The notes below the pieces were generated by a model. It saw only the letters and a list, made by a program, of their open reading frames with translations, did no database searches and was not told where the DNA came from. From assembly GCF_030864355.1 (NCBI RefSeq), contig NC_083398.1, positions 1,922,001 through 1,986,000 of the forward strand: 64,000 nt of DNA, given 5' to 3'. Positions 1 to 9,787 of the stretch are shown here, piece by piece (the stretch's first letter is position 1; every line of letters begins with the position of its first letter). A program made the translations under genes and the position numbers. The DNA comes from Cutaneotrichosporon cavernicola (taxonomy: Eukaryota > Basidiomycota > Tremellomycetes > Trichosporonales > Trichosporonaceae).

Positions 1-459
1 CTCCGCGAAACTCAGTTATGTTTCATCCTTGAATGCTTCTTTTGCTCCAGTGGCTCGGTACGTGGGAAATGGCTTGGCAGGGAAAGGTTCCCAGGGAGTA
101 CGACATCAAATCCCAAATGCCGCCTGCCCAACGCATCGAGGACACGCACTCTGGCTGCCCGTCGCCAAGTAAATCTAGCCCCAGTTAACCCTCCGTGCCT
201 TATCGTTATGGCTATTGAGTTCCTCCAGACGGGATGAAATGAGGCTGGCACCAGCTTCTCCGCCAGCAAACGTAGGACAACGCTCCTCACAGAAGTGCCA
301 ACTGGGGCAATCCTTGACGGCGGGATGTTGCGACTCGGCACTGCCTCCTCAATCATGTACGTGACCCTCCTTGACTCGGAAGGGAGCCTCTCATACGGTT
401 ATATAAGTCGACTCCTTTCTCGCAATGTACTGTACCACGCTCTTTTCCGACCATTAATC
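1..459. other. 5' flank of the first gene
   Basis: I see no gene in this stretch. The only recognisable element is a TATA-like sequence (TATATAAG, 400-407) about 53 bases before the ATG at 460. A reading frame runs in from about 295, but it lies upstream of that TATA element, so I read it as promoter rather than as an N-terminal extension. Confidence 0.5.
400..407 (+). promoter_or_regulatory. TATA box of the 460-1972 gene
   Basis: TATATAAG lies about 53 bases before the chosen ATG. That spacing resembles several other genes in the window (the F-box genes starting at 48500 and 55931 and the aldo-keto reductase starting at 42643) and supports the ATG at 460 over the earlier in-frame starts. 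Confidence 0.5.
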
Positions 460-1972
460 ATGATCAAAGACCGCTTCTTCCAGATCTTCCAGAAAAAACA
501 CAAGGCCCACAAGGTCCAGAAGTACCTCCTCTACTTCTTGGTCCTGCCCTTCACGCTCCTGGCGCTTGGCTGGTTCATCCCTCCGCTCTACGTCTACTGT
601 ATGTCAGGCCCGAAACTACCTACTCACCGACAGCCTGGAATGTACGACAGGATTCGCCGCCACAACCTGGACAGGTCCCTCTTACGACCAGGTATTTTAC
701 AGAGTGAGTCGACCGGAAACAACACCGACCTGTTTGACACCAGGACACGACAAAGCCTCGAATATATATCGGTAAGGACGTCACGAGCAAACATCGTATA
801 TACAGTGAGAGCGACGACAGGACACGACATCGTATATGAATGGGGAACGACCATCTTTGGTGACCCGTTCCGGAAGCGCGCAGTGGAGACGGCGGTCGCA
901 CTAGAGGATGGCGCGCCCGTTACAATTACCCAGGTCCAGGTTCCCATGCCGGGTACGGCGGCAATTCCGCGCCCGACGCCTCTCACATCCACTCACGGCC
1001 CCACGCCAGCTGTAACCAACCCTGCCGATGCCGGCCCGACGGCAATGGCGGAGCCATCGCCGACCGACAATAGTGAACCGCTCCACCAGCTGTACAAGCG
1101 GCGGCGCGGCGGTGGAGGATCATACGGCGGCGGCTACGGTGGTGACGTCAAGCGCATGACTCCTGTTCCAAGCGTCTCGGTCGCCGGTGTCGTCTGGACG
1201 TCACTGATCATTCTTTATCTGCTAGTGCTGTAAGTCTCCTTGGCCCCAGTATCCCGTGTCTAACCGCAGGCCATTATATTCTGAAAATCACACTTACCAT
1301 TCCATGAGGGACAGTCTTCTTGCCCTCACGTTCTTCTGGGGGGTCGGCTTGGGGGTTATGATCGCCGCGAGTCTTCTCGTCAATCCAAAGGGCGCCCGGT
1401 ACATGGGTGCCTGCCTCCTGGCCTTCGGGTGGCTACTTGTCATTGCCCTGACCGTTACGTTGCTCTGGAACATCATCTATGCGCTTAGGTTCCACAAGGG
1501 CTATATGATGTACAGCATCGCATCGCTGGAGAAAGCGAGAGAGGAAAGCCCTGCGGGCACTCCGCCAGCCGTACCGGCGAAGGACGAACCAAACCTCGCC
1601 AGCCCGCCGCTAGCGTACGCGCAACCCCCTTCTGGTTTCCCGCAGCAGGCAAACTTCCACCCCGCCATGTCCGCTCCACAGGGATACGCCCAGTCCGCGC
1701 TCGTGTCGCAGCCGCAGGGATATCTCCCGCAGCAACCCGGGTCTCCTACTTCCGGCTTCAACGTCCCCCCCGGGACACTCCCTCCCGACTCTCACAGCCC
1801 CGTTCAGCCCATGCCGCAGGGGTACGGGTACCAGTCGCCACAGATGTCGCCACCGATGTCGCCGCAGATGTCTGGTCAGGTCGGTCAGCAGGCCTACCCC
1901 CAGCCACAGCATAATTGGGTCACGACGCAGGGCCCTCCCCACCGTCCAACGGAGATTCAAGGAAACGTATAG
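460..1972 (+). CDS. Predicted four-helix membrane protein with P/Q-rich tail
   Basis: I do not recognise the family. Two adjacent open frames join through a 40-base intron at 1230-1269 (GTAAGT donor, TCTAACCGCAG acceptor), giving about 490 residues. Hydrophobic segments lie near residues 22-46, 239-257, 272-292 and 299-328. The intron sits inside the second segment, so the downstream frame is not a separate gene. Between helices 1 and 2 is a polar loop ending in a Gly/Tyr-rich patch (KRRRGGGGSYGGGYGG). After helix 4 comes a long Pro/Gln/Ser-rich, probably cytosolic tail with MSPP and QPQGY-like repeats. Two further candidate introns, 599-633 (35 nt) and 704-743 (40 nt, ending TTTGACACCAG), would together remove 75 nt and keep the frame; I cannot decide between the spliced and unspliced forms. 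Confidence 0.6.
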
Positions 1973-2877
1973 CTGTAGTACAGACAGATCGAACGTAATT
2001 AAATGGAATAAATATGAATTTAATCATTTTACGGATTTGGTGGGCAGCGAGGAAATGAAATGAGTGGACGTCAGCCTCATCCAAATCCCATCCCTTGAAA
2101 TCTAGACAGAACCCAGTGCTGTACGTAACGTCCGGCCTTTGAGTTGAATCTGAGAAGGCAAAGCACAGCATTTCAAGCCTGCAACCTTCAATGCATACAA
2201 CAGTCAGCTGAGGTGGCAGGCTGTGTTGCCTTGTTGACACCAGCTGCCATGCCAATGGACAGACTATATTGCAGTTATGGTTTTCTCCTGTAGAGCGTTA
2301 CCAGACGTCCCTGGGACCTGCGGACCTACCTCCCCTTAGGTCTAGACCCTTTGGCCCAGAGCGAGAGTTGTGGCCGTTGTGCCTAGTTCGGCATAGTTCG
2401 GCACACTCTCTTGGCGAGACCGATGTCAGGTAACCTGGTCACGGTCGCACAGGATGGGAGACAAAAGCGACCGCCTTAAGCCACTACAGCCGGTGCTGGG
2501 ACGCCTCGCTCGCCAGTCCACTTCACACCAACTATTTCACAACTGCCGTCCGAGTCCACGGCAGTGGCACAACTCACCAGGGGGTCCTGTGGCGGCCTGG
2601 TTTTGCCAACCTCCGTAACAGCCAGAAATGAGGGCCTACTTGGCGTCAGGCACAGAAGACGGGAATGTGGCGCCTCCAATACTTCCCGGAATACGTTCAG
2701 AATCATGCTTCAATTTCCGCCCACAATCCGAGCCACCAGGGCTCGACTCAGGCATGTCAACGTGACGATCATGGTTGTCCTTGGGCTGTTCATTGCGCAC
2801 ACCCACCATGTACTCTTGGGCACCTCTGTTAGGGGGTGCGGGGACCTTCCGTGGTCCCGCCCTCTTGAGGCGGACTA
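1973..2877. other. Intergenic, no gene seen
   Basis: About 0.9 kb without a convincing coding stretch on either strand. Short open frames overlap each other and show no protein-like composition. It contains a short direct repeat (GTTCGGCATA then GTTCGGCACA, around 2387-2406) of no known meaning. Confidence 0.4.
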
Positions 2878-3242
2878 CGCTTGCTCGCCAATTTGGTCCA
2901 GCGACTGCGGCGGACATCTCTCGCGCACGTTGCCAAATGACTTCAGCCACGCCTGGAGGTCCTCGCCCGTCATATGGAGACAGTGGAGCAGGTCGTGCGC
3001 AGGCTCACCGAGCTGCGGATGGACCCGTTCTTCGGTATGACGCCGCTCAAGAATCCGACGCTTGCCGGTATCGGGGCCGATCTTGATGAGGGCTGGAGGA
3101 TTAGGTCGACAAAATCATGTGGAAATTCAGCTACACCGTGTTCGCGCGGCGGCCAGACAGCGACCGCGGGCGCCCTGGGTTGTGGGCGGACAAAAGGGAC
3201 GAGTATGAGTGCGAGTCGGATTCGCATTCGGATTCGGATTGA
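2878..3242 (+). pseudogene. Decayed coding relic, family unknown
   Basis: Protein-like sequence can be followed on the plus strand only by changing frame twice. A Leu/Arg-rich start (RLLANLVQRLRR, 2878 on) shifts frame near 2938. A coiled-coil-like stretch (LARHMETVEQVVRRLTELR, around 2950-3018) continues to PLKNPTLAGIGADLDEGW. It shifts again at about 3104 to VDKIMWKFSYTVFARRPD and ends in an acidic Ser/Asp tail with a stop at 3240-3242. I looked for GT-AG introns that would repair the shifts and found none with matching phase, so a broken gene is my reading. Missed small exons remain possible. Confidence 0.35.
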
Positions 3243-3567
3243 AGTGACTGGCGTGTATCTGGAATGCAGCAAGCATCCATTGACGGCAGCGAGGGTCTGC
3301 ACCCGCGCTCAAAAGGACAGGCTAACCACACTACCCACCAGCCCTCGCGCATTCCGAACGGCCGCGTCGCCAGGTCACTACGATGCAGTGCCGAATCACG
3401 CCGTCCCGTCTGCATAAGAAGAGATTCGCGTTGAAGAGGATGCTGACGAATCCAGCCATCGCAATGAATCCGACGAGGTACATTGCGGCGAGGCAGCCTT
3501 GGCGCGCGTGAAGAGTGCGGGGCGGTTGAAAGGCCAGACAGCATGGTACAGCGGCAACCACCCAAAA
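3243..3567. other. Intergenic between relic and tRNA-Cys
   Basis: No supported gene. The A-run at 3564-3568 at the right border is, on the minus strand, the T-run that would end RNA polymerase III transcription of the tRNA-Cys gene. Confidence 0.4.
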
Positions 3568-3647
3568 AGTTCAATCTCGGAATTGAACCAAGGACCTACA
3601 GATTGTTGAGTTGCAATCTGCCGCGCTAACCGCTGCGCCAATTGAAC
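3568..3647 (-). tRNA. tRNA-Cys (GCA) with a 7-nt intron
   Basis: All arms fold. The acceptor stem GTTCAAT pairs perfectly with ATTGAAC, the D arm is GCGC/GCGC, the T arm is CTTGG/CCGAG around a TTCAATT loop, and the internal promoter boxes fit (TGGCGCAGCGG and GGTTCAATTCC). The anticodon arm is GCAGA/TCTGT enclosing 14 nt that begin TTGCAA, which places GCA at the anticodon and leaves a 7-nt insert after position 37. The minus strand continues straight into five T residues, a Pol III terminator. Confidence 0.88.
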
Positions 3648-3800
3648 TGAGATTTAACAGGCGAGACCAGAGATAAGTCCGGGGCCCCACTGGTCCGCGA
3701 CTGTATTGTCGACGCTCGCGGCAGCGCCAGCAACGTGCATGTCTTAGTGGCGGGCGACCAGAACCGGATCCATCGTTGGACTAGGTCATGAAACACTTCT

Positions 3801-4220
3801 TCAACAGAGTGTACGCCATGGAAGGATTCGGTGGTTGGGGTGCGGTTTAACGTCAAGCGGTGAATGTGTACGCATGCGAAGGCGACCTTTTTGGATGCAA
3901 TGCAGGCCGTGTATATCCACCAACGACTTTGTACTGTAACCCCTTCTCAGAGAGGAGGGAGGAGAGGCAAGCGCGGCAGTGACCAGTTGCCCTGCGTACT
4001 CATTCTTGTTGTCCAGCCACCGATCTTCCCGTGCTTCCACTCCCGTCACCACCGTCGATCCCGCACTCACCTCTCAGGAGCCATCGTAATGGAACTGGAC
4101 GTGAGGTTGGAGCCATCGTAATGAAACTGACGTGGGGTTGGTAGGCTTCAAGGCGGCCGCCTTGGCAGCACTCTCAGCCGCGACGAGTTTACCGTCAGAC
4201 GACGCCGCCTTCTTGGGCAT
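3801..4220 (-). pseudogene. Possible relic, N-terminus like the 4447 gene
   Basis: On the minus strand an ATG at 4218-4220 opens a short frame beginning MPKKAASSDGKLVAAESAAK, then an Ala/Lys-rich stretch. It resembles the start of the neighbouring plus-strand gene at 4447 (VLAAQDAAKRAAKK). The frame crosses a duplicated 32-base repeat and stops. Further protein-like sequence (EDRWLDNKNEYAGQLVTAA) follows in another frame to about 3801. This could be a decayed divergent copy of the 4447 gene or a small multi-exon gene. Support is weak. Confidence 0.25.
4078..4140. repeat. Two-copy 31-32 bp direct repeat
   Basis: Two adjacent copies, 4078-4109 and 4110-4140, begin GAGCCATCGTAATG and end GGTTG, with a few differences and small indels. 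The repeat lies in the putative divergent region between the minus-strand relic and the gene at 4447. Confidence 0.7.
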
Positions 4221-4446
4221 GGTGAAGTGCGCAAACCCAAGTCGGGTCGGAATCCTGGGGAATAATCAAATCTTCGGAACCATGTATCCGGGGAAAACAT
4301 GCCGTAAGAAACGCGGATCAGGGACCGCGACGCGTCGCGATCAGTACGCGTTTCCTGAAAGAAGCCGATTCTCCTGCACGCCCATCGTGATACTTGATCA
4401 ACTCGGACAGGAATTCTCCAGTCTCCACTCACTCCACTGTAATATA

Positions 4447-5317
4447 ATGACTAGGGAGCCGGCCGCCTCTACGCCCGCCCAGGTCCTCGCGGCCCAGGAC
4501 GCCGCTAAGCGGGCAGCGAAGAAGTCGCGCCGCACCGACGACAGTACGTTATTCATTGATGGCGCTGACGTAGTCCCGGTCTTTGAGGAGGTGCAGGAGA
4601 TGTTGCGTATGTCTGGGCCGTTTGGCGCGTTCCTGTCTGAATGCGACGACGAGCCGGACGTCGAACTCGAGGCCAAGACGGTGGGCGAGGCTGTGCTCGA
4701 GTTGATCGAACACTACGGCCGCGAGATTGCCCCCGGTCCCGGTACGATGCGGTTCGAGCAGCAACAGAACAACGGACGTTGGCGGCTGTCGGACGACTGC
4801 ACGCTGGAGGAGCTGCTCAAGAACCACCTCGACATCTCGGACAACGAGATGGTGCAGTTGCACGACCCGCATATGCACGTGCATGTGCGAGTGACAATGC
4901 GCAAGCCAGCGACCGTGCGGAAGCGTAAGGGCGGCAAGAAGTTCAGTGAGTACCATCCAGAAGTGGCTGATGGGAGGCGGCAACGACGAGCTGTGGTTCG
5001 ACGGATACTATGCCGGACTCAAGAAGATGGGACCAGCCTGTGTGTCCATGAACGCGGAGACGCGTGCGGGCGACGTCGTAAGGAGCCTGTACGCCCATTA
5101 TGGCGCGACCCTGCCCAGCAAGCCCCGCTTCACTTTCAAAGAGTACGAGCATGGGCCCGAGGATCCAAACCCCCTCATCATGCCTATGTGGGAGCAGCAG
5201 CAGCGGATAACGGAAGGCCTCGACTTGCCCCTTGGCGACCGTATGTTCCGCGCCCTCACTGTGATTGTTGGCCCCGAGCCGCTACAGGCGTGGAAGGACC
5301 CCAACGCCGAGGACTAG
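4447..5317 (+). CDS. Unknown protein with two beta-grasp-like repeats
   Basis: Family not recognised. Two exons are joined by an intron ending at 4976 (GCTGATGGGAG). The donor is either 4925 (GTAAGG, 52 nt) or 4946 (GTGAGT, 31 nt); both keep the frame and give 272 or 279 residues. After a charged N-terminus the protein contains two diverged copies of one module: VELEAKTVGEAVLELIEHYG in the first half and VSMNAETRAGDVVRSLYAHYG-like sequence in the second. Each is preceded by an FIDG or WFDG turn. The first copy ends with a DDCTLEELL...VRVTMRK strand pattern that recalls ubiquitin-like folds. The gene at 7436-8364 has the same two-copy plan. No catalytic residues are apparent. An earlier in-frame stretch back to 4132 lacks the style of coding sequence, so I start at 4447. 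Confidence 0.6.
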
Positions 5318-6126
5318 CCGTTTGAGCGGCGAGGAGGCGATATACCCGCTATTGTATCTTGATATCTGACGTGGAACCTATATTGAGCTCTGCCGGTGCA
5401 CAGTCGCGTACGTCTTGCCCCAAATCTCCTTTCTGAAACGGAACCGCGTTTGAGAGCGGCTTTAGGTGTTTCAGGGGCTTCAGTTCAACGACCTCCACCG
5501 ACGCGCCTGACATTAGACGCTATGTAATTCAGGCACGGTGCCAATCAATCACAACGCGTCTCAGCCGTTCTCTCGCGATCACAATATCCACCATGCCCAC
5601 GACAACTGTATCGAAGTTTGTCTCTGTGCAGGATACGGCGAAGAAGGCGGGAATACGGACCCGCACGACTCCGCCTCCAGCCTCGAACATGCTGAGCGCG
5701 CCCACCAGCTCCCCGTCTCCTCTTCCAGCCCACCACAAGTCCCCCACAAGCCCTGGCTCAGGCGGAAGCCGCAGTCATGCACTGTGTAGACAGAACACAG
5801 CTGACAGAAGGCCTAATCTATGAGGAAATGGAGGAAGACTTCTTGTCCCGCGGCAGGTCCATGTGTCTAGGGATCTGGAATAAGAGGACGATATGACTAT
5901 CAATGTTCCCCGCCTCGCCTCCGATTCCATGCTCTCTTTCCTTGGTTCGGACGGGAAGAAGATAGGCAAGGCGAAGGGAAGCCAGCGCCACCTCTGCAGG
6001 GCAGTGTGGATTTGGAACCAGGTGATCTCGACTGGACTCTGCGGCATCATTGAGAGGCAGGAAGGGGACGGTCGAAAGTGCGAGACGTCCGGCCACCCAA
6101 AAATGTCACGCCATGTTGGCGCGCTC
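5318..6126. other. Intergenic, no gene supported
   Basis: About 0.8 kb. A short plus-strand frame at 5593 (MPTTTVSKFVSVQDTAKK, then Pro/Ser-rich) and another at 5893 have acceptable starts, but no splice pattern or family similarity supports them. They may be remnants. Confidence 0.35.
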
Positions 6127-6209
6127 CTCTCTGACGGAGAATTGAACTCCGGTCTCCCGCGGTCATGTTAGATGACAAGCGAGCATACTAGCCACTATAC
6201 GATCAGAGA
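6127..6209 (-). tRNA. tRNA-Asp (GTC) with an 11-nt intron
   Basis: The acceptor stem TCTCTGA/TCAGAGA is perfect and the discriminator is G, as usual for tRNA-Asp. The D arm GTAT-AGTGGCTA-GTAT is typical of fungal tRNA-Asp, and the T arm is CGGAG/CTCCG around TTCAATT. The anticodon stem CTCGC/GCGGG encloses 18 nt beginning TTGTCA, which puts GTC in the anticodon and leaves an 11-nt intron. A T5 run on the minus strand lies a little over 20 nt downstream. Confidence 0.88.
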
Positions 6210-6601
6210 CGCTATTGATTTTCATTGTTTGGAGGTTGAATACGTCCCAGACTGTTCCAGACTCCGGGTGGCTGAACTGCACTGCACTTTTCTCAAGACT
6301 TTGTGAGTCACGTGACATGCCGCACATCATGCATCTCCCAAGCGATCCGAGGTACCGTGCTTCTGCATCGATACTTCTCCTGCACGCTTGCAAGGCCACC
6401 CCCGGCTTCTGCTGGGGCACGCAGTTGTGAGCTGCGCAGTCCACTGCGGTTCCTCACAGTCCAAACATGGTGGCGGAGGTGGGACGTCTCTTAGCTGCCC
6501 CACTGGCCATTAAGCCCAGACGACTACTTCAGCTTCTGCGGGTAGATTCCTTAGGAAATCGCTCAACGGACTGCAGTTTCCTTCAGCCAACAAGGGCACT
6601 T

Positions 6602-6697
6602 TAGCCAGACTCCTTGACTCAGTTGGTAGAGTGTAGCCAGACTCCTTGACTCAGTTGGTAGAGTGTAGCCAGACTCCTTAACTCAGTTGGTAGAGTG
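6602..6697 (+). repeat. Three tandem 32-bp copies of the tRNA-Trp 5' half
   Basis: The 32-base unit TAGCCAGACTCC...AGAGTG is present three times head to tail (6602-6633, 6634-6665, 6666-6697). It spans five flanking bases plus the acceptor and D arm, including the A box. Only the third copy continues into a complete tRNA. The first two are identical to each other; the third differs at one base in the D stem (GACTC versus AACTC). Confidence 0.9.
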
Positions 6698-6759
6698 TGA
6701 GATTCCAACTGGAATACCCAGAATCCTCACGGTCGTGTGTTCAAGTCGCACAGGGGTCG
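6672..6759 (+). tRNA. tRNA-Trp (CCA) with a 15-nt intron
   Basis: The acceptor stem GACTCCT/AGGGGTC closes with one G-T pair, the D arm is ACTC/GAGT, and the T arm is GTGTG/CGCAC around TTCAAGT. The anticodon stem TGAGA/CCTCA has one A-C mismatch at the loop end and encloses 22 nt beginning TTCCAA, giving anticodon CCA and a 15-nt intron. Two truncated copies of its 5' half stand immediately upstream. A T5 run lies about 40 nt downstream, far for a Pol III terminator. Confidence 0.8.
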
Positions 6760-6869
6760 TAAGCATTGTCTGAGCAGCGCTGAAGCGCTCATCCGGTCAC
6801 CCTTTTTCGAGCGGAGGCCTGCGCGGCCCCGCAACGAGCGCCAGGGGGCAGACGTGTTGCGGCGGGGAG

Positions 6870-7346
6870 GTCGGTCCGAGTTACGTAGAGATCGAGGAGG
6901 GCATCCACTGGGTCTTCTTTGACGGAAACACCAAGTATGGCCTCAAGGTCAAGGTAAAGCGGCCCACGCACGCGAGCCGGGGTAGCCCCTCTGCCCTGTG
7001 CCACCCACGAAGAGCAACCCTGGATCAGGCAGTTTCAGAGCGGAAACGACCCCAGTTTGAGAGTGGCACACTGATTCTGGCAGCAGGGCTTAAGGAGGAT
7101 CATGAGGAGCTGTGGATTGAGGTGGAGAGACGTGTAAGTTCTGTGGCCTCAATCGAATCGGCGCAACGCACAACATCGCCTCGCTGGGTGATACACTCGA
7201 CAGCGATGTACCGCCTCGGAGACAAGTACGGGTTCAAGACCCTGTCCGTCAAACATGAACATGCATGGTCAGTGGACGCGTCTATAGTGTACAACGGCAC
7301 CAACGCTCCAGGAGGCATTGGATTACCACAGGAAACGGTGGCCTAA
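6870..7346 (+). pseudogene. Fragment of the beta-grasp-like repeat family
   Basis: A frame of about 158 codons is open without an ATG from 6870 to the TAA at 7344-7346. It includes YVEIEEGIHWVFFDGN followed by KYGLKVKVKRP, which resembles the closing strand of the repeats in the genes at 4447 and 7436, and later HEELWIEVERR and TAMYRLGDKYGFKTLS, which parallel DELWFDG and RAGDVVRSLYAHYG of the 4447 gene. It may be a 5'-truncated relic or the last exon of a gene whose first exon I could not find; the tRNA-Trp gene sits directly upstream. Confidence 0.4.
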
Positions 7347-7435
7347 GCCATGCGTGGAGGGTGTACAGTATGAACAGGCAAGTGACGAAAGCTCCATAAA
7401 TACCCATGTAACGTTTGTATGGCTGACATGCAGCA

Positions 7436-8364
7436 TCATTCCTTCCCCCGCTTCATGCTGACCTTGACCATCTTACCTGCGTCCATAATCTGGCGCATCG
7501 TGGGATCAGGCAGTGTCATCCCCGCACGCGTCTCGCACAGGATCGCGCTCTTCCCCGACCCGACCTTGTACCCCATGATGAACGCAAAGATGCGGAGCAC
7601 GCCCTCGGCCGTGTCGGTCCATGGCACGATCAGCTCGCGGTTCGTGTGCGACCATGTCACGCGGCACTTGTCACGAGCGTCCGAGAGGTACAGTTCTCCC
7701 GTAATGGCATCGAGTCCTGGCGTCAGTGGACCATGCGGGGAAGACGTACCTTTGGTTGCAATCTTGGACTTGTCGACCTTCTCCGGCGCTTTGGTAGCCT
7801 TCGGCGCGGGGGCCTTAGTGGCAGCGGTCTTGGCTGGAGACTTGGCTTTCGATGCCGGAGCCTTAGGTTCGGGTTCTTTTCCCTTCGCCGGGGGCTTGTA
7901 CTTGTTCGATTTCATGACGACGCGCACGCGCCCGCCCGTGTTGATAACGTCGTATACGGACGGCTCATCGTATGCGTCTCCGTCAGCGTTCTCGAACCAG
8001 AACGGGTTTCCCCGTCCTGTAAGGGTGGTGTTGGTCATGCGGGCGAAGATGCGCTACAGCCAGTTTCCCAGGGGTCCCTAAGAAGAGAGGAGGAAGGCGA
8101 CTCACCATAACCCCAGCAATCGTGTCGTCACCGCGTACATTCAGCGTCTCGGGCACCCAAGACCACATGGCCTCGTACTGCCCACCGCTCTGGAAAACGG
8201 TGAGGTATCCCTCCACCGTTGAGCCGTCCATGTTTGTGACCTTGGTGGCGGACAGTGTGGCCCATGACGGGCACTTGGGAGTGGGCTTGCGGGTATCTGT
8301 TGTCAAAATAGGAAAATGGGGACATACATTCCGTCTTGAAGTTGTAGGGGTGAAAGCGGTCCAT
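7436..8364 (-). CDS. Unknown protein with two beta-grasp-like repeats and K/P/A linker
   Basis: Family not recognised. Three exons (8328-8364, 8106-8296, 7436-8053) are separated by introns of 31 nt (8297-8327, ending TTTTGACAACAG) and 52 nt (8054-8105), giving 281 residues. The tiny first exon supplies the ATG (MDRFHPYNFKTEY); without it the frame has only a TTG. The protein is an internal duplication. Copy one has DDTIAGVMRIFARMTN and ends GGRVRVVMKSNK. Copy two has TDTAEGVLRIFAFIMG and ends GKMVKVSMKRGK. Both are preceded by a Trp-Ser strand. The linker between the copies is Lys/Pro/Ala-rich, like a histone tail. The strand-helix-strand pattern suggests a ubiquitin-like fold, but this is inference. 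The 4447 gene and the relics at 6870 and 9117 are its relatives. Confidence 0.65.
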
Positions 8365-8673
8365 GTTGTTGTTGTTGTGAGAGTTGTTTGAGAGACAAAG
8401 AGTCATGACAAGGAGCCAAAGAGAAGGCTGACTGTGGTTGACTGGATCCAACGATCGGCGGGCATTCCTCAAATAGACCGATTCCTTGGATGCATGCTTC
8501 CAGCATGCTCCCCATACTCTAAGGAATACATTTTGAGGTAATCAAGAACACGCAAGTAATGGCAATTATACATGTTGAATAGGCAAACAGCAGAATGCTA
8601 CTCTGACAAGGAGCCAGTTTCCGAATATGCTAGGGCAAAAGTTCGTGTACGACTTCCAAAACGTCAGAATGGA

Positions 8674-8988
8674 TCACATTGGGCCTAGTTGAGCGCTGGA
8701 CGACAAACAGTGCACATACAAGGGTGTAGTCGTGGTGGCCTTTTTCACGCAGCCGCGCACGTGCGAGGCTACCATTGCCCCTGTTGGGTCTCCGAGTCGG
8801 CCTCCTGCGGTGCCAGGTGAGTCGGAGTGGGGTGTGTACTCACGCCGAGGCATGACATCCAAGGTCGGAATGGCAATGATGCGCGTTCGCAAGATTCCAG
8901 GCGGCTGCCGGGCCTTGGACAGTGGCTGGACCGTAGTGGCTCCCTCGCGGTCAATATAACTTACAGCGTTGTAGATATTTGATGTCAT
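8674..8988 (-). CDS. Possible small gene, unknown
   Basis: An ATG at 8986-8988 opens a frame (MTSNIYNAVSYIDREG) to a stop at 8674. A plausible 39-nt intron (GTGAGT to CACCGCAG) within it would preserve the frame, giving about 91 residues. Nothing is recognised in it, and composition is the only other support. It could equally be a remnant. Confidence 0.25.
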   Translation of the reverse strand: MTSNIYNAVSYIDREGATTVQPLSKARQPPGILRTRIIAIPTLDVMPRREYTPHSDSPGTAGGRLGDPTGAMVASHVRGCVKKATTTTPLYVHCLSSSAQLGPM

Positions 8989-9116
8989 CAGTTGCAAGGG
9001 AGGTTTGGTTTAAGAAGAGGCAAATGATGAAGGAGGACCGTGCCGCAGGTGGGCCGAGCTGATACCAGACCAGTCAACCACTGTCACCCTGATTCGGGCC
9101 CAACGCCCTCCGATCC

Positions 9117-9533
9117 GTGAACGAGCTTCACTTCTCATTCACACTAACCACCATACCCAGAACAAAGCAAGCAGCGCGCAAGAGTACCAGCAACTGTCCA
9201 AGACCCTATGGGAAACCAGTGCCCAGCATGGGTACCCCGATCGGTGCACTTCTGGTCCTCTGCCGAGGAGAAGTCCAAAGCAGAGACAAAGAAGAAGCAC
9301 GCCCTTGCGTGAGCATGGACGACTTGATAGGTGTTGAGGATGGGTGGGTGCGCGTCGTGACCAAGACGACGTCGAAGAAGGGCAAGATCACCAAAGCGCA
9401 CACGGCAACGAAAGCCGCCAAGGAGCCCAAGAAGGAGCCCAAGAAGGAGCCCAAGAGGAGCCCAAGGAGCCCAAGAAAGAGGCTACCGCGGTGTCGGGGT
9501 TTCCTTGTCACCATTGCGCTAGTTGGTTGGTGA
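9117..9533 (+). pseudogene. Truncated copy related to the 7436-8364 gene
   Basis: The section SMDDLIGVEDGWVRVVTK followed by TTSKKGKITKAHTATKAAK matches the end of repeat one and the start of the Lys-rich linker of the 7436-8364 protein (SVYDVINTGGRVRVVMKSNK). Upstream and downstream the similarity ends. The linker has become a KEPK microsatellite whose codons run through another frame. No intact start or second repeat was found, so I call it a relic on the opposite strand to its relative. Confidence 0.45.
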
Positions 9534-9690
9534 GTCGAATTGGCCGAGAATTCACCGACCCCACGGCCCCGCCTGGCCGCCACCTTACCTCCACCCTGAG
9601 CTCGCTACCACCACCCCCTTCGGCGCCATCAAATACCCCGCCGCAAAACTTCACCATGGTTCCGTGATTTGCAAAACGAGGGCAGAAGCC

Positions 9691-9787
9691 AGCCTCGTGT
9701 GGGGCTCGAACCCACGACCGAATGATCAACCGGAATCCAAAGATCCGCATTAAGAGTCATTTAATCTACCGACTGATATAACGAGGC
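9691..9787 (-). tRNA. tRNA-Lys (CTT) with a 24-nt intron
   Basis: The acceptor stem GCCTCGT/ACGAGGC is perfect, and the T arm is GTGGG/CCCAC around TTCGAGC, so the B box is GGTTCGAGCCC. The D arm TATC/GATT has one weak pair. The anticodon stem AATGA/TCATT encloses 31 nt beginning CTCTTAA, giving anticodon CTT and a 24-nt intron. A T4 run on the minus strand lies about 15 nt downstream. Confidence 0.85.

Noticed and set aside
1256..1303. Separate gene beginning with GTG at 1256
   Set aside because: The stretch is the intron and exon 2 start of the 460-1972 gene; the junction is in phase and eukaryotic initiation at GTG is unlikely.
8297..8306. TTG start for the 7436-8364 gene
   Set aside because: A 31-nt intron with a TTTTGACAACAG end joins to a short upstream exon that has an ATG.
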